From positions 2,108,001 to 2,172,000 of the forward strand of contig OZ244935.1 of assembly GCA_965222005.1 (NCBI GenBank): 64,000 nt of DNA, in the 5' to 3' direction. The notes under the pieces were generated by a model. The model saw nothing but the letters and a program-made list of their open reading frames with translations. It made no database searches and had not been told where the DNA came from. This DNA comes from CBDCTM01 sp965222005 (GTDB lineage: Bacteria > Bacteroidota > Bacteroidia > Chitinophagales > Saprospiraceae). Position numbers and translations under genes: made by a program. This document shows, piece after piece, positions 1 through 8,347 of this stretch; position 1 is the first letter of the stretch, and every line of letters begins with the position of its first letter.

Positions 1-2474
1 ATGATGGAGGTAATTGCAAGCAAAGTCACCAGTGCAGGCCAAAAACGGGGCAAGTAAGGAACGTGGAAACTGAAAAAGGCCAAAGCCCAGCTTGCTATTA
101 TAGCCAGTATAATGCCGGTCAGTGTAGCCAACAGGCCGAGCATCAGGTATTCCAATGCATTGATCTGCAATATCTGTCGGCGGCTGGCTCCGATGGTGCG
201 CAGCAATACACTCTCCCGAATTCGCTGATACTTGCTCAGCACTACCGAACTAATCAACACCAGCAAACCCGTTAGAATGCTAAACAATGCCATAAAACGA
301 ATCACGAAGCTCACCTTGCTGAGTACCTCATCGATTGATTTTAATATCTGGCCAAGATCAATCACCGACACATTCGGAAAGCTGCGTACCAGCTCCCGTT
401 GAAAGCCTGCCGACTGTTCGGCACTGCTCACTCTGGAAACGATTACATCAAATTGGGGCGCGTCCTCCAATACCCCCGTTGGAAACAACACAAAGAAATT
501 GGTTTGCAATCGATTCCAGTTGACCTTGCGGATGCTGCCCACTTCGGTTTCTACCAAAGCACCTTGCACGTTGAAGGTAAGGCGGGTGCCGGGAGAAGCA
601 TTCATCGACTCGGCAAAGCCCTCTTCCAGCGATACGTACACCTTGCTGTCGGCATCGGCCTTTTCGGTATGCCAGACACCTTCGACGATTTCTTCGGAAT
701 CGATGAGCGTGTCGCGATAGGTCACACGATATTCCCGATTGTAAACCCACTCCCTGATATCGAGGCTGGTATCTTTGAGGTAAGCCATTTTGTCGATACC
801 ATCAATATTATCCAGGCGCATAGTGATGATAGGCACCTGCTGTCGCAACGGCATGCGGTGCTTGGTCACCAATTGAGCTACCTCCTCTTTTTGGCTGGGC
901 TGAATATCGAACAGAATCATGTTGGGTTGCTCGCCGCTACCGGATAACTGCACTTGATTGAGCAGCAAATCCTGTACAAAGAAAAGGGTAGAAATGAGCG
1001 CTGTGCCTAATCCGATAGACACAATGAGGGTAAGGGTTTGATTGTTGGGACGATATAAATTGGCAATACTTTGCCGCCAGACATAGCTCCATTGGCTGGG
1101 GAAAAAACGCCGCACACTCCATACTACCAGCTTCGCCAATCCAGCGAGTAAGAGGAGGGCCAGACCAATGCCCACCGAAAAAAAGAAAGCCTCCCAACCT
1201 TCGCCAGTTTGCCAATAGCTGAACAGGCAAACAAATGCTGCTATGCCACCAAGAACCAGCCAACGGACCGGATCGCGGTTATTTTTGGGTGGCTCCACCT
1301 GCGCGCGTAAGCTAAGTAAAGGGGAGGTGTGGCGGATACTGAGCAGGGGCAGCAAAGCAAATAGCGTGGCTACCAGCAAGCCGGTGAGGATCCCCTGACC
1401 AAGGGCAAAGCCGGAAATATCGGAGCTCACTTTTTCGATAGGCAAAAAGTCGGAAAGTATGGCTGGAATGGCCAGCTGCAAAGCACTGCCCAGCAGCGCT
1501 CCCAGTACTGAACCAATGGCGCTGAAAAAAATGATTTGGATAAGATAGATGAGAAAAGCCTGCCGACCGCTGGCCCCCAGGCACCGCAGTACAGCTACCG
1601 TTTTGATCTTACCTTTGATGTAAATATGGACAGCGCTGGCTACTCCGATGCAGCCCAGCAACAATGCAATAAAACCAACGAGGTTGAGAAAATTAGCGAC
1701 ATTGCCAAAGGCCTCTCTGACGTTTTCCTTGCGGCTTTCCACCGTTTCGGCCCGAAAGGAATGCTTTTCCAGCAAGCTGTCGGCCCGACTGAGCATGGCC
1801 TCCATATCGGTAGTGTCGGGCAAGGTGTAGTAATACTGATAAAATACCCGACTGCCCGGCTTTACCAGCTCGGTGGCTTCCAGATATTTCATAGGAATGT
1901 AAATGGCAGGCGCAATAGAAGCTGCTATGCCTGCCCGGCCGGGCGATGCATTGAGCTGCCCTTCAATGGTGAAATTCAGCTCACCGACCCGCACACTGTC
2001 TCCAATGGCCAAGCCAAACTGCATCATCAAAGTCTTGTCAACCAACGCAGCTTGTTTGTTGTGAAAGCTCAAATAAGCATCGGCAGGCTCGGTGGCTATC
2101 TTGCCGTAAAACGGAAAATTGCCTTCGAGCACCCGAATCTGCGACAGGCGTGTATCGCCAGAGCGCGGGAAGTAGGCCATAGAGGCAAAGTATAGAGAGC
2201 GGGCCTTTTGGCCTTCCAACTGGCTGGCCCAATGGGCCAAAGGGGGAGGGGCAGGCTGGTTGCCTTGCAACACCAGATCAGCGCCCAGCAAGGTTTTGGC
2301 CTCCGATTGAATATCTTTTTGTAAATTTTCGCTGAAAGAGTTGATGGCCACCAAGGCTGCTATCCCGATGATGATGGATGATACGAAGAGCAAAAGTCGG
2401 GCACGGCTGCGCCGGCTGTCGCGCCAGGCCATTTGGAAGAGCCAGCGGATTGGGGTGGCGGGCATAGAGTTCAT
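1..2474 (-). CDS. FtsX-like ABC transporter permease (YbbP type), 3' end cut by the window edge
   Basis: Reads leftwards from an ATG at 2474 and stays open for 824 codons to the window edge, so only the C-terminal tail is missing. A first membrane segment lies at about residues 23-42, followed by a large extracytoplasmic domain to about 255, a set of membrane helices containing KIKTVAVLRCLGAS (about 286), further helices, a second extracytoplasmic block, and a second FtsX core with SVLLRTIGASRRQI (about 748). This duplicated FtsX layout is that of YbbP-type permeases, which act in the inner membrane with a LolD/YbbA-like ATPase; family knowledge suggests export or extraction of lipids or lipoproteins, but the substrate cannot be read here. 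No ATPase partner is in the window. It is divergent from the carboxypeptidase gene at 2500, only 25 bp away, so the two promoters must overlap the opposing 5' ends. Confidence 0.85.
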   Translation of the reverse strand, partial: MNSMPATPIRWLFQMAWRDSRRSRARLLLFVSSIIIGIAALVAINSFSENLQKDIQSEAKTLLGADLVLQGNQPAPPPLAHWASQLEGQKARSLYFASMAYFPRSGDTRLSQIRVLEGNFPFYGKIATEPADAYLSFHNKQAALVDKTLMMQFGLAIGDSVRVGELNFTIEGQLNASPGRAGIAASIAPAIYIPMKYLEATELVKPGSRVFYQYYYTLPDTTDMEAMLSRADSLLEKHSFRAETVESRKENVREAFGNVANFLNLVGFIALLLGCIGVASAVHIYIKGKIKTVAVLRCLGASGRQAFLIYLIQIIFFSAIGSVLGALLGSALQLAIPAILSDFLPIEKVSSDISGFALGQGILTGLLVATLFALLPLLSIRHTSPLLSLRAQVEPPKNNRDPVRWLVLGGIAAFVCLFSYWQTGEGWEAFFFSVGIGLALLLLAGLAKLVVWSVRRFFPSQWSYVWRQSIANLYRPNNQTLTLIVSIGLGTALISTLFFVQDLLLNQVQLSGSGEQPNMILFDIQPSQKEEVAQLVTKHRMPLRQQVPIITMRLDNIDGIDKMAYLKDTSLDIREWVYNREYRVTYRDTLIDSEEIVEGVWHTEKADADSKVYVSLEEGFAESMNASPGTRLTFNVQGALVETEVGSIRKVNWNRLQTNFFVLFPTGVLEDAPQFDVIVSRVSSAEQSAGFQRELVRSFPNVSVIDLGQILKSIDEVLSKVSFVIRFMALFSILTGLLVLISSVVLSKYQRIRESVLLRTIGASRRQILQINALEYLMLGLLATLTGIILAIIASWALAFFSFHVPYLPRFWPALVTLLAITSI

Positions 2475-2499
2475 TTTTTCAATACCAATAATACAAACT

Positions 2500-3963
2500 A
2501 TGATGCGCAATGTTTTTTTCATCCAGCTGATTCTGTTCAATTTTTTATCAGCTTTTGCCCAAACGGGCATTCAAAAAGCCATTGATCGCTTTGTGGCCGT
2601 GCCCAATTTACGGCATGCCAGCGTAAGTGTGAGCGTGGTGGATACAAAAAACGGCCAACTAATTGCCAGCCACGATTCGCATCGAAGTCTGGCGCCTGCC
2701 TCTTCTCTGAAGGTGATAACCACCGCTACGGCGCTGGCTGTTTTGGGTGCCGATTACCGCTTCAAAACGGAGCTCCTTTACGATGGCTACATCAACAGTG
2801 AAGGCGTTTTGCAAGGCAATATTTATATCAAAGGCTATGGCGACCCTACGCTTGGCTCCGACCAATGGGATGCTGCGCCGGATGCCGATGCCGTTCTCGC
2901 TCAATGGGTGGCAGCCATCAAAACAGCCGGAATCAAAGCCATTAAGGGCCGCATCATCGGCGATGCTTCCGAATTCGACACCGCTGCCGACGGGCGCAGC
3001 TGGCCCTGGGAAGACCTGGGCAACTATTATGGTGCCGGTGCCTGGGCGCTCAATTTTCACGAAAATTTGTACTACCTTGATTTCCTGCAGCAAGGCCAAA
3101 TTGGTACAATTCCGCCTATCAAACAAATTCGCCCGGAAATTCCTAACTTATTGATAATCAACGAAGTACGATCCAAAGAGAGGGGATCGGGTGACAATGC
3201 TTACCTTTTCGGCGGGCCTTATTCTTATACTCGCTTTGTACGCGGCACCATTCCCATAGGCCAGTCCACCTTTACCATTAAAGGCTCTATTCCCGATCCG
3301 CCCTTTTTTGCAGCCCACAGCTTGCATCAGCAATTAATTCAATCGGGTTTGCGCATTACACAACCAGCCAGTACGATGCAGGAGATGAGCCGTGAAGGGG
3401 CGGCTCCAGGCAAGCTGCAGTCCATTCACCGCATGCAATCACCCCCTTTGCGCGAAATTGTACATCAAGCCAATCAGGAGAGCATCAACTTGTATTGTGA
3501 AAGCCTGCTGAAAGCGATCGGTAAGGCGGTGAAAGGGGAGGGGTCTTATACCGCTGGACTGGAAGCGGTGTATGATTTTTGGAAAACAAAGGGACTCAAT
3601 ACAGAAGGCTTTCACATGATTGACGGGAGTGGACTGGCGCCCAAAAATGCGGTGAGCAGTTATCATCTGGCTAAGGTGCTGCACTTGAGCGCAAAAGATA
3701 AAGCGATCTTTCCGCACTTCGAACCTTCGCTACCACTAGCTGCCAAAACGGGTACTGCCCGGCATATGTTTAAAGGTAGTGTGGCAGCCGGAAAGCTGCG
3801 CGCTAAGAGTGGTGCCATCGAGCGGGTGCGCTCCTATACGGGCTATGCCCCGGCTGCCGCAGGCGGAAGGCTGGCCTTTAGCATTCTGGTGAGCAACTAC
3901 ACAGGAGAAGCACGGCCCCTGCGCCGGCAGATGGAGCAATTGATGGTGGCCTTTTGCAAATAA
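2500..3963 (+). CDS. dacB: D-alanyl-D-alanine carboxypeptidase / endopeptidase, PBP4 (DacB) family
   Basis: A 487-residue class C penicillin-binding protein that trims or hydrolyses peptidoglycan cross-links in the periplasm. I chose the ATG at 2500 because it opens a clean signal peptide (MMRNVFFIQLILFNF, cleavage after AFA-Q); the reading frame extends upstream but would overlap the divergent permease. All three penicillin-fold motifs are present at the spacing usual for PBP4: S68-x-x-K71 (SSLK), S328-I-N330 and K416-T-G. The long insertion between the first two motifs fits the PBP4 subclass. No reason to doubt activity. No operon partner follows; the next 650 bp are decayed sequence. Confidence 0.93.
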   Translation: MMRNVFFIQLILFNFLSAFAQTGIQKAIDRFVAVPNLRHASVSVSVVDTKNGQLIASHDSHRSLAPASSLKVITTATALAVLGADYRFKTELLYDGYINSEGVLQGNIYIKGYGDPTLGSDQWDAAPDADAVLAQWVAAIKTAGIKAIKGRIIGDASEFDTAADGRSWPWEDLGNYYGAGAWALNFHENLYYLDFLQQGQIGTIPPIKQIRPEIPNLLIINEVRSKERGSGDNAYLFGGPYSYTRFVRGTIPIGQSTFTIKGSIPDPPFFAAHSLHQQLIQSGLRITQPASTMQEMSREGAAPGKLQSIHRMQSPPLREIVHQANQESINLYCESLLKAIGKAVKGEGSYTAGLEAVYDFWKTKGLNTEGFHMIDGSGLAPKNAVSSYHLAKVLHLSAKDKAIFPHFEPSLPLAAKTGTARHMFKGSVAAGKLRAKSGAIERVRSYTGYAPAAAGGRLAFSILVSNYTGEARPLRRQMEQLMVAFCK

Positions 3964-4141
3964 TGGGAGCCATGGCATCGCCAGCCGCTTGAAGCGTGTT
4001 GCGATTGATTAATCCATTTTCAGCAGATGCGCCTGTTGAAATATTCAGTGTGCCTTCATTGTAAAGGCTCCCGCAATTTTCCAAGCCGTGCTCATCCGCA
4101 TTATTGATAGTCAAAGTTGCACCTGCATCCACCTTCACCAT
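3964..4141 (-). pseudogene. Remnant of a secreted beta-helix-like protein
   Basis: On the minus strand an open stretch beginning at 4141 reads VKVDAGATLTINNADEHGL and continues with repeated GTLxI-type turns, the texture of right-handed beta-helix or adhesin segments in Bacteroidota secreted proteins. It has no signal peptide, no credible start, and runs into the antisense of dacB, so it cannot be an intact gene. It joins the next fragment in a different frame. I see the repeat texture directly; calling it a decayed secreted protein is inference. Confidence 0.35.
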
Positions 4142-4437
4142 TGTACCGGGCCGAATGAGCTAAGGTCGATCTGGCTTTGCCCCCAAGAGCCGCTAACTGA
4201 GCGCCCGTCGGAGCCAGTGAAGGCTACTTCCCCGGCCATTGGATTGTCATTGCCACTGATGCGGATCGAATTGTTGTAATCATTGAAGGTAAGGGCGGCA
4301 TCGGGCAAAAGCGTCCAGCTACCGCTATTTATTTTGTATTTTATATTGCCACCATCCCATTTTGTTTGGCATCTTAAAGATACAAAAGCAAAAGGATACT
4401 TCAAATCGCAGAGATAGGCAAATTGGAGGCTGCTGAA
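4135..4437 (-). pseudogene. Remnant of an extracellular protease-associated module
   Basis: The minus strand encodes a stretch with TKWDGGNIKYKINSGSW, then ISGNDNPMAGEVAFTGSDG and SVSGSWGQSQIDLSSFG. This pattern (DGGN.KY.xN.G.W ... GxNPMxGExAFTG.DGGxxxGSWGQSxxDLS) is familiar from the module that accompanies fungalysin-like and related secreted metalloproteases. The piece is about 90 residues, lacks start and signal peptide, and stops in a different frame from the fragment on its left. The frame upstream (4440-4634) continues as a plausible but unrecognised peptide in another phase, suggesting frameshift decay. It sits immediately beside the start of the next plus-strand gene. Confidence 0.5.
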
Positions 4438-4617
4438 ATGACTTTTTGTTGGTTATTGGTGCTTTTTGTTGCCAGCATTTCTGGCTCCTCCCATTCTCTC
4501 CATTCGTCAGTATTTCGACTCCAAAATTGCATAGGGAATGAAACGCTCACTCGCCTTCCATCTCCATAGCCGACTAGTTGGTATTTCATTATATTTGGGT
4601 TCGGAAAATCCAAAATA

Positions 4618-6726
4618 ATGCAATCACTAATCAAACATTTCGCCAGCCTGCTGCTTTGTATGGCTTTCCTTGTCCCCCCCGCCCATGCTCAATTTGTCAA
4701 TTTTGAAGAGACCTGGAAAGAATTTCTGGCAAAGGAAAAAACATCCGATATCAGCAAGATCACTAAACCTTCCAAAGATTCCAGGGAGGACTATGTGAAA
4801 TATTGCCTGATGTTTGCCACCGTTCATTTTTGTGCCAATCAGATAGAGAAAGCAGAATCACTGATGCGGGATATCCAAAGCGTAGGAGCCAAGTACTACA
4901 GCCCGATCCCCGGTTTCAAAGAACGCCATGATGATTTGGAATTGAAGATGAAGGCGTATCATAAGGTGGAAAATCAATGGCTCAATTTTGTCAAGTATGA
5001 CAGGGTGAGCCTTGAAGAGTTGGAGAAAAATGCAGACGCCGGCCGTGTGTGTGAAAAAGGATTGCTCGCCAAGTACAATTATATGCTGGCCTACCAAGCC
5101 TACTGCGCAGGGGATGTGAAAAAGGCCAAAAATTATTTTGAAAATCGGGTGCTCAAACTGGCAGAGCGCACTACCCTGAACATTGAAGATGTGGAAGGAC
5201 TTGAGTCGCGGGTGAAAGATATGAAAGCATTATTTCAAACCCTTCCCAAACTGGGGAAGGCGTGGAAAGCATATATCTCCTCCGGCGAGTCTCCCGGCTT
5301 TGATCCGGAGCTGCCCTTGTTTGCCTGCTATGCTGTTCCGAACATCAAAGCGCATATGCTCCGTGCGGCCGTTGACATCTGTAAGCATGGTGCTCAAAAT
5401 TTAGCCGCCATTCAGAAGTTGCAAGCATCCAACAGTCATAGCCTTGATAAAGACCTTTCTGCTAAAATTAAATGGCTGGAAGAGGAGGTGGGGCGATACA
5501 ATGGTGACCTGGCAAAGCTCAATAAAGCCTGGAAGGAGTTTGTCGTCAAAGATACCCTGACGAGCGATATAGAGTACCTCTTTGAATACTGCGAAAAGGA
5601 TGCACAGATCAAAGCTTATACGATGTACGGAACGATTCATGCCTGCGACAAGGGTAAGGAAATGTTGGAAAAAATTGCCACCATCCGCAAAGAATTCAAA
5701 CCGGACCTGGATCCCACGACCCTCACTAAAGTCAAAAAGCTGGAAGCTAAACTCTCAAAATACGAAAATGATTTAGCCAATTTGGAGAAGGTATGGCTAT
5801 CTTTTCTTGAAAATGAAGATACACTGTACAGCGATCCCCCACTACCTGATTTTTATTGCGACAAAATCGCTCAGGTCAAATCCTATACTGTCAAAGGGGG
5901 GCTTCAGATTTGTGAAAGAGGGCAGCAATATCTTGACAAAATTGACGGACTTCAAAAAAAGTATGTGCTGGAATTTGACAAAGAATTGAATTGCGCCATC
6001 ACCCGTCTGCGGGCAAAGGTATGGGATTGCCGGTACTGGGAGCTGGTGCTTCAGGCGCGCAAAGAAACGCATGCAGAGCGCGAACGCTTCGGCCCTGCTT
6101 CTGCTAAAATCATGGAAGGCGACCTGAATAGCGATCAGCTTCCTTGCCCTACTTCGGTGCGTTACGAAGCCCTTGGCAACATTGGTGTAAAGTATATCAT
6201 TTCCACTTTTCTGTGTCAGGAAATAGATCTGGCAAAAATGGGCGACCCCGAATATTATAAGAAAATTGCCAGTTGGGTCGATGGAGAGGTGCTGCAAAAG
6301 TATTGCGAAGAAAGTATGCGCTGTAAGGAGGATTTCTTCATTTACCTGGAAGGGCATACCGACGGCCACAAGTTCAAAGGAGCGCGCTATAAAAAATCCT
6401 TAGACATTCCCCAGGGTACGCCCTTCACCCATTTCACCAACTTTGATACGCTCCAAACTACTACGGAAAGGGAACTCACCACTACGCTGCGCAGCAATAT
6501 GGAGCTAGGCATCGCTCGTGCCTGGACGGTCAAACAGCAGCTGGATTTTATGCAAGTACCCATCACTATTGGGGCCTGGGAGCATCCCGAATCTGAAAAA
6601 GGGGGAGAATACCGGCGCGTGGAAATTGAGTTGAACATCACCAATCTGCTACTCGATTTTTATGAAAAAAGACTCACCGAATTATTGATCGCTTCCGGGA
6701 TTGGTGCCCGGCCGGAGGTCTGCTGA
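4618..6726 (+). CDS. Secreted protein of tandem W/C helical modules with a C-terminal OmpA-like domain
   Basis: A 702-residue exported protein with signal peptide (MQSLIKHFASLLLCMAF, cleavage near AHA-Q). The body is made of about five units of 85-100 residues, each opening with a W-x-x-F/Y motif (ETWKEF, NQWLNF, KAWKAY, KAWKEF, KVWLSF) and carrying one or two cysteines in YC or IC contexts, rich in lysine and glutamate and probably helical. The C-terminus has LEGHTDG (about residue 577), LGIARAWTVKQQL (about 630) and GGEYRRVEIEL (about 662), which are the three landmarks of OmpA-like peptidoglycan-binding domains. The segment between EGHTDG and the RAxxV helix is far longer than in OmpA, and the usual N/D before the helix is E. 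Likely periplasmic and wall-anchored. I do not recognise the repeated module as a named family. Confidence 0.7.
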   Translation: MQSLIKHFASLLLCMAFLVPPAHAQFVNFEETWKEFLAKEKTSDISKITKPSKDSREDYVKYCLMFATVHFCANQIEKAESLMRDIQSVGAKYYSPIPGFKERHDDLELKMKAYHKVENQWLNFVKYDRVSLEELEKNADAGRVCEKGLLAKYNYMLAYQAYCAGDVKKAKNYFENRVLKLAERTTLNIEDVEGLESRVKDMKALFQTLPKLGKAWKAYISSGESPGFDPELPLFACYAVPNIKAHMLRAAVDICKHGAQNLAAIQKLQASNSHSLDKDLSAKIKWLEEEVGRYNGDLAKLNKAWKEFVVKDTLTSDIEYLFEYCEKDAQIKAYTMYGTIHACDKGKEMLEKIATIRKEFKPDLDPTTLTKVKKLEAKLSKYENDLANLEKVWLSFLENEDTLYSDPPLPDFYCDKIAQVKSYTVKGGLQICERGQQYLDKIDGLQKKYVLEFDKELNCAITRLRAKVWDCRYWELVLQARKETHAERERFGPASAKIMEGDLNSDQLPCPTSVRYEALGNIGVKYIISTFLCQEIDLAKMGDPEYYKKIASWVDGEVLQKYCEESMRCKEDFFIYLEGHTDGHKFKGARYKKSLDIPQGTPFTHFTNFDTLQTTTERELTTTLRSNMELGIARAWTVKQQLDFMQVPITIGAWEHPESEKGGEYRRVEIELNITNLLLDFYEKRLTELLIASGIGARPEVC

Positions 6727-6780
6727 AGGAATGGTTTTCGGGATTTCGGTTTCCGGTTTTCCGGTTGTCCGGTGTCCGGC

Positions 6781-7095
6781 TACCGAGTACCGAGCACCGA
6801 GCACCGAGCACCGAGTACCGGCTACCGAGTACCGAGCACCGAGTACCGGCTACCGGCTACCGAGCACCGAGCACCGAGTACCGGCTACCGAGTACCGAGC
6901 ACCGAGTACCGAGTACCGAGTACCGAGCACCGAGTACCGAGCACCGAGTACCGAGTACCGAGCACCGAGCACCGGCTACCGAGCACCGAGCACCGAGTAC
7001 CGAGCACCGAGTACCGAGCACCGAGTACCGGCTACCGAGTACCGAGTACCGAGCACCGAGCACCGAGTACCGAGTACCGAGCACCGAGCACCGGA
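6781..7095. repeat. Array of 45 heptanucleotide units (YACCGRS)
   Basis: Read in sevens from 6781 the sequence is an unbroken run of 45 units with no phase slip, almost all TACCGAG, CACCGAG or TACCGGC (one CACCGGC; the last unit is CACCGGA). Degenerate seven- or eight-base relatives flank it on both sides (about 6741-6780 and 7096-7130). Because seven is not a multiple of three, every frame is open and gives the same 21-base-period peptide (PSTEYRx in one orientation, LGARYSV in the other), so the long open frames here are not genes. The array fills the gap between two convergent genes. It is too short-period for CRISPR. A simple-sequence expansion is the plain reading; a role in termination or phase variation would be inference. 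Confidence 0.95.
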
Positions 7096-7102
7096 CAACC
7101 GT

Positions 7103-8335
7103 TCACCGGCTACCGTTCACCCTCCAGCCCAGCTGCTGCAAATCTTTCCAAAAAGCGGGATACGACTTGCCCACCACTTCCGGCTCTTCAATGGTTATGG
7201 GGCGAAGTAAAGCGAGCGGGGCCAGTGCCATTGCCATGCGGTGGTCGTCATAAGTGCAGAACACCGGCTCATTGAGCATGGTTTGGCCATTGAGGCAAAA
7301 CCGGTCAGGCCCTTCTTCCCGAAAAGCCACACCTACTTTGGCCAGCTCGGCCTGCAAAGCCGCAATGCGATCGGTTTCCTTGATGCGCAGGGTATCCAAT
7401 CCGCTGAAGCATCCCGCTTTACCGAGCCCGGCACAAAGCACTACTATGGTTTGAGCCAGATCGGGGCATTGGATGAAGTTGTAATCGAAGAGCTGATCAG
7501 AAACGGGACCTTTGGTGAGGCGGATGCCCTGACTGAAAAATTTGGTTTGTACCCCGAAGGGCATCATTAGTCTGGGCAATACGGCATCGCCTTGCAGGCT
7601 CTGCTCAAAAAGGCCGTGCAAAGTTAGATCTACTTCTTTAGCCAGGGCTACCATTGCATAGTAATAAGAAGCTGCCGACCAATCCGCCTCCACCCGAAAG
7701 GAGCGGGGGCTGTATTTTTGAGGAGCAATTCGGATGCAGTTTTCCTGCCACTTCCACTGAACACCAAAGTGTTGCATCAGCCGCAGTGTCATTTCGATAT
7801 AGGGGCGGGATACGACCTTGCCTGCCAGCATCAGCTCCAAGCCTTTCGGCAGGGTAGGGGCAATGAGTAGGAGGGCGCTGATAAACTGGCTGCTGATGTC
7901 GGCGGAGATGGTGAGCTGCTGCTGGCCATTGTATTGAGGCGCATGGATGCGAAGGGGTGGATAACCTTCTTCACCTAGATAATCGATGCGGGCACCCAAC
8001 TGCCGTAAGGCAACTACCAGCGGGCCGATGGGTCGTTGGAGCATACGGGCTGAACCGGTGAGGGTTTGGCTGCCGGATTGTGTAGCTAAATAGGCGGTGA
8101 GGAAGCGGAAGGTAGTACCAGCGGCGCCACAATCGTACTGATAATTGGCAGGAGGTTTGGTAAGCAGGCGGAGCAGCGTTTGTGTATCCTGGGCACTTGA
8201 AAGGCCGCTGATTTCAAAAGCTTGCCTACAGAATGCTCGGATGATGAGTGCGCGGTTGCTGATGCTTTTGGAGCCGTCGAGTCGGACAGCGCCAAGCAGT
8301 TTGTGGTCGGGCTTAGAGACGCGGTAGGCCGCCAT
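7103..8335 (-). CDS. aroA: 3-phosphoshikimate 1-carboxyvinyltransferase (EPSP synthase)
   Basis: A 410-residue enzyme that transfers the enolpyruvyl group of PEP to shikimate-3-phosphate in aromatic amino acid synthesis, cytoplasmic. Seen motifs: LDGSKSISNRALI near the N-terminus (substrate-binding lysine and S/R), CGAAGTTFRFLTA (the NAGTAxR counterpart), RIKETDRI and DDHRMAMALAPLAL in the C-terminal half. Length is normal for the Bacteroidota form. It begins 12 bp after the stop of phoH and is surely co-transcribed with it. Its final codons (RVNGSR) are written in degenerate heptamers continuous with the repeat array just downstream. Another shikimate-pathway gene, aroB, lies 4 kb away on the other strand. 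Confidence 0.95.
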   Translation of the reverse strand: MAAYRVSKPDHKLLGAVRLDGSKSISNRALIIRAFCRQAFEISGLSSAQDTQTLLRLLTKPPANYQYDCGAAGTTFRFLTAYLATQSGSQTLTGSARMLQRPIGPLVVALRQLGARIDYLGEEGYPPLRIHAPQYNGQQQLTISADISSQFISALLLIAPTLPKGLELMLAGKVVSRPYIEMTLRLMQHFGVQWKWQENCIRIAPQKYSPRSFRVEADWSAASYYYAMVALAKEVDLTLHGLFEQSLQGDAVLPRLMMPFGVQTKFFSQGIRLTKGPVSDQLFDYNFIQCPDLAQTIVVLCAGLGKAGCFSGLDTLRIKETDRIAALQAELAKVGVAFREEGPDRFCLNGQTMLNEPVFCTYDDHRMAMALAPLALLRPITIEEPEVVGKSYPAFWKDLQQLGWRVNGSR

Positions 8336-8347
8336 TGGTAAATGCTT

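Noticed and set aside
399..2195. Plus-strand frames across the left-edge ABC permease
   Set aside because: They are antisense to a continuous minus-strand FtsX-type protein with clear domain order.
6781..7095. Possible CRISPR array
   Set aside because: Unit is seven bases with no spacers; no cas genes in the window.
6701..7275. Three overlapping plus-strand reading frames and one minus-strand frame of repetitive peptide
   Set aside because: They result from the seven-base repeat lacking stops in any frame; same peptide in each frame, no leader, no conserved domain.
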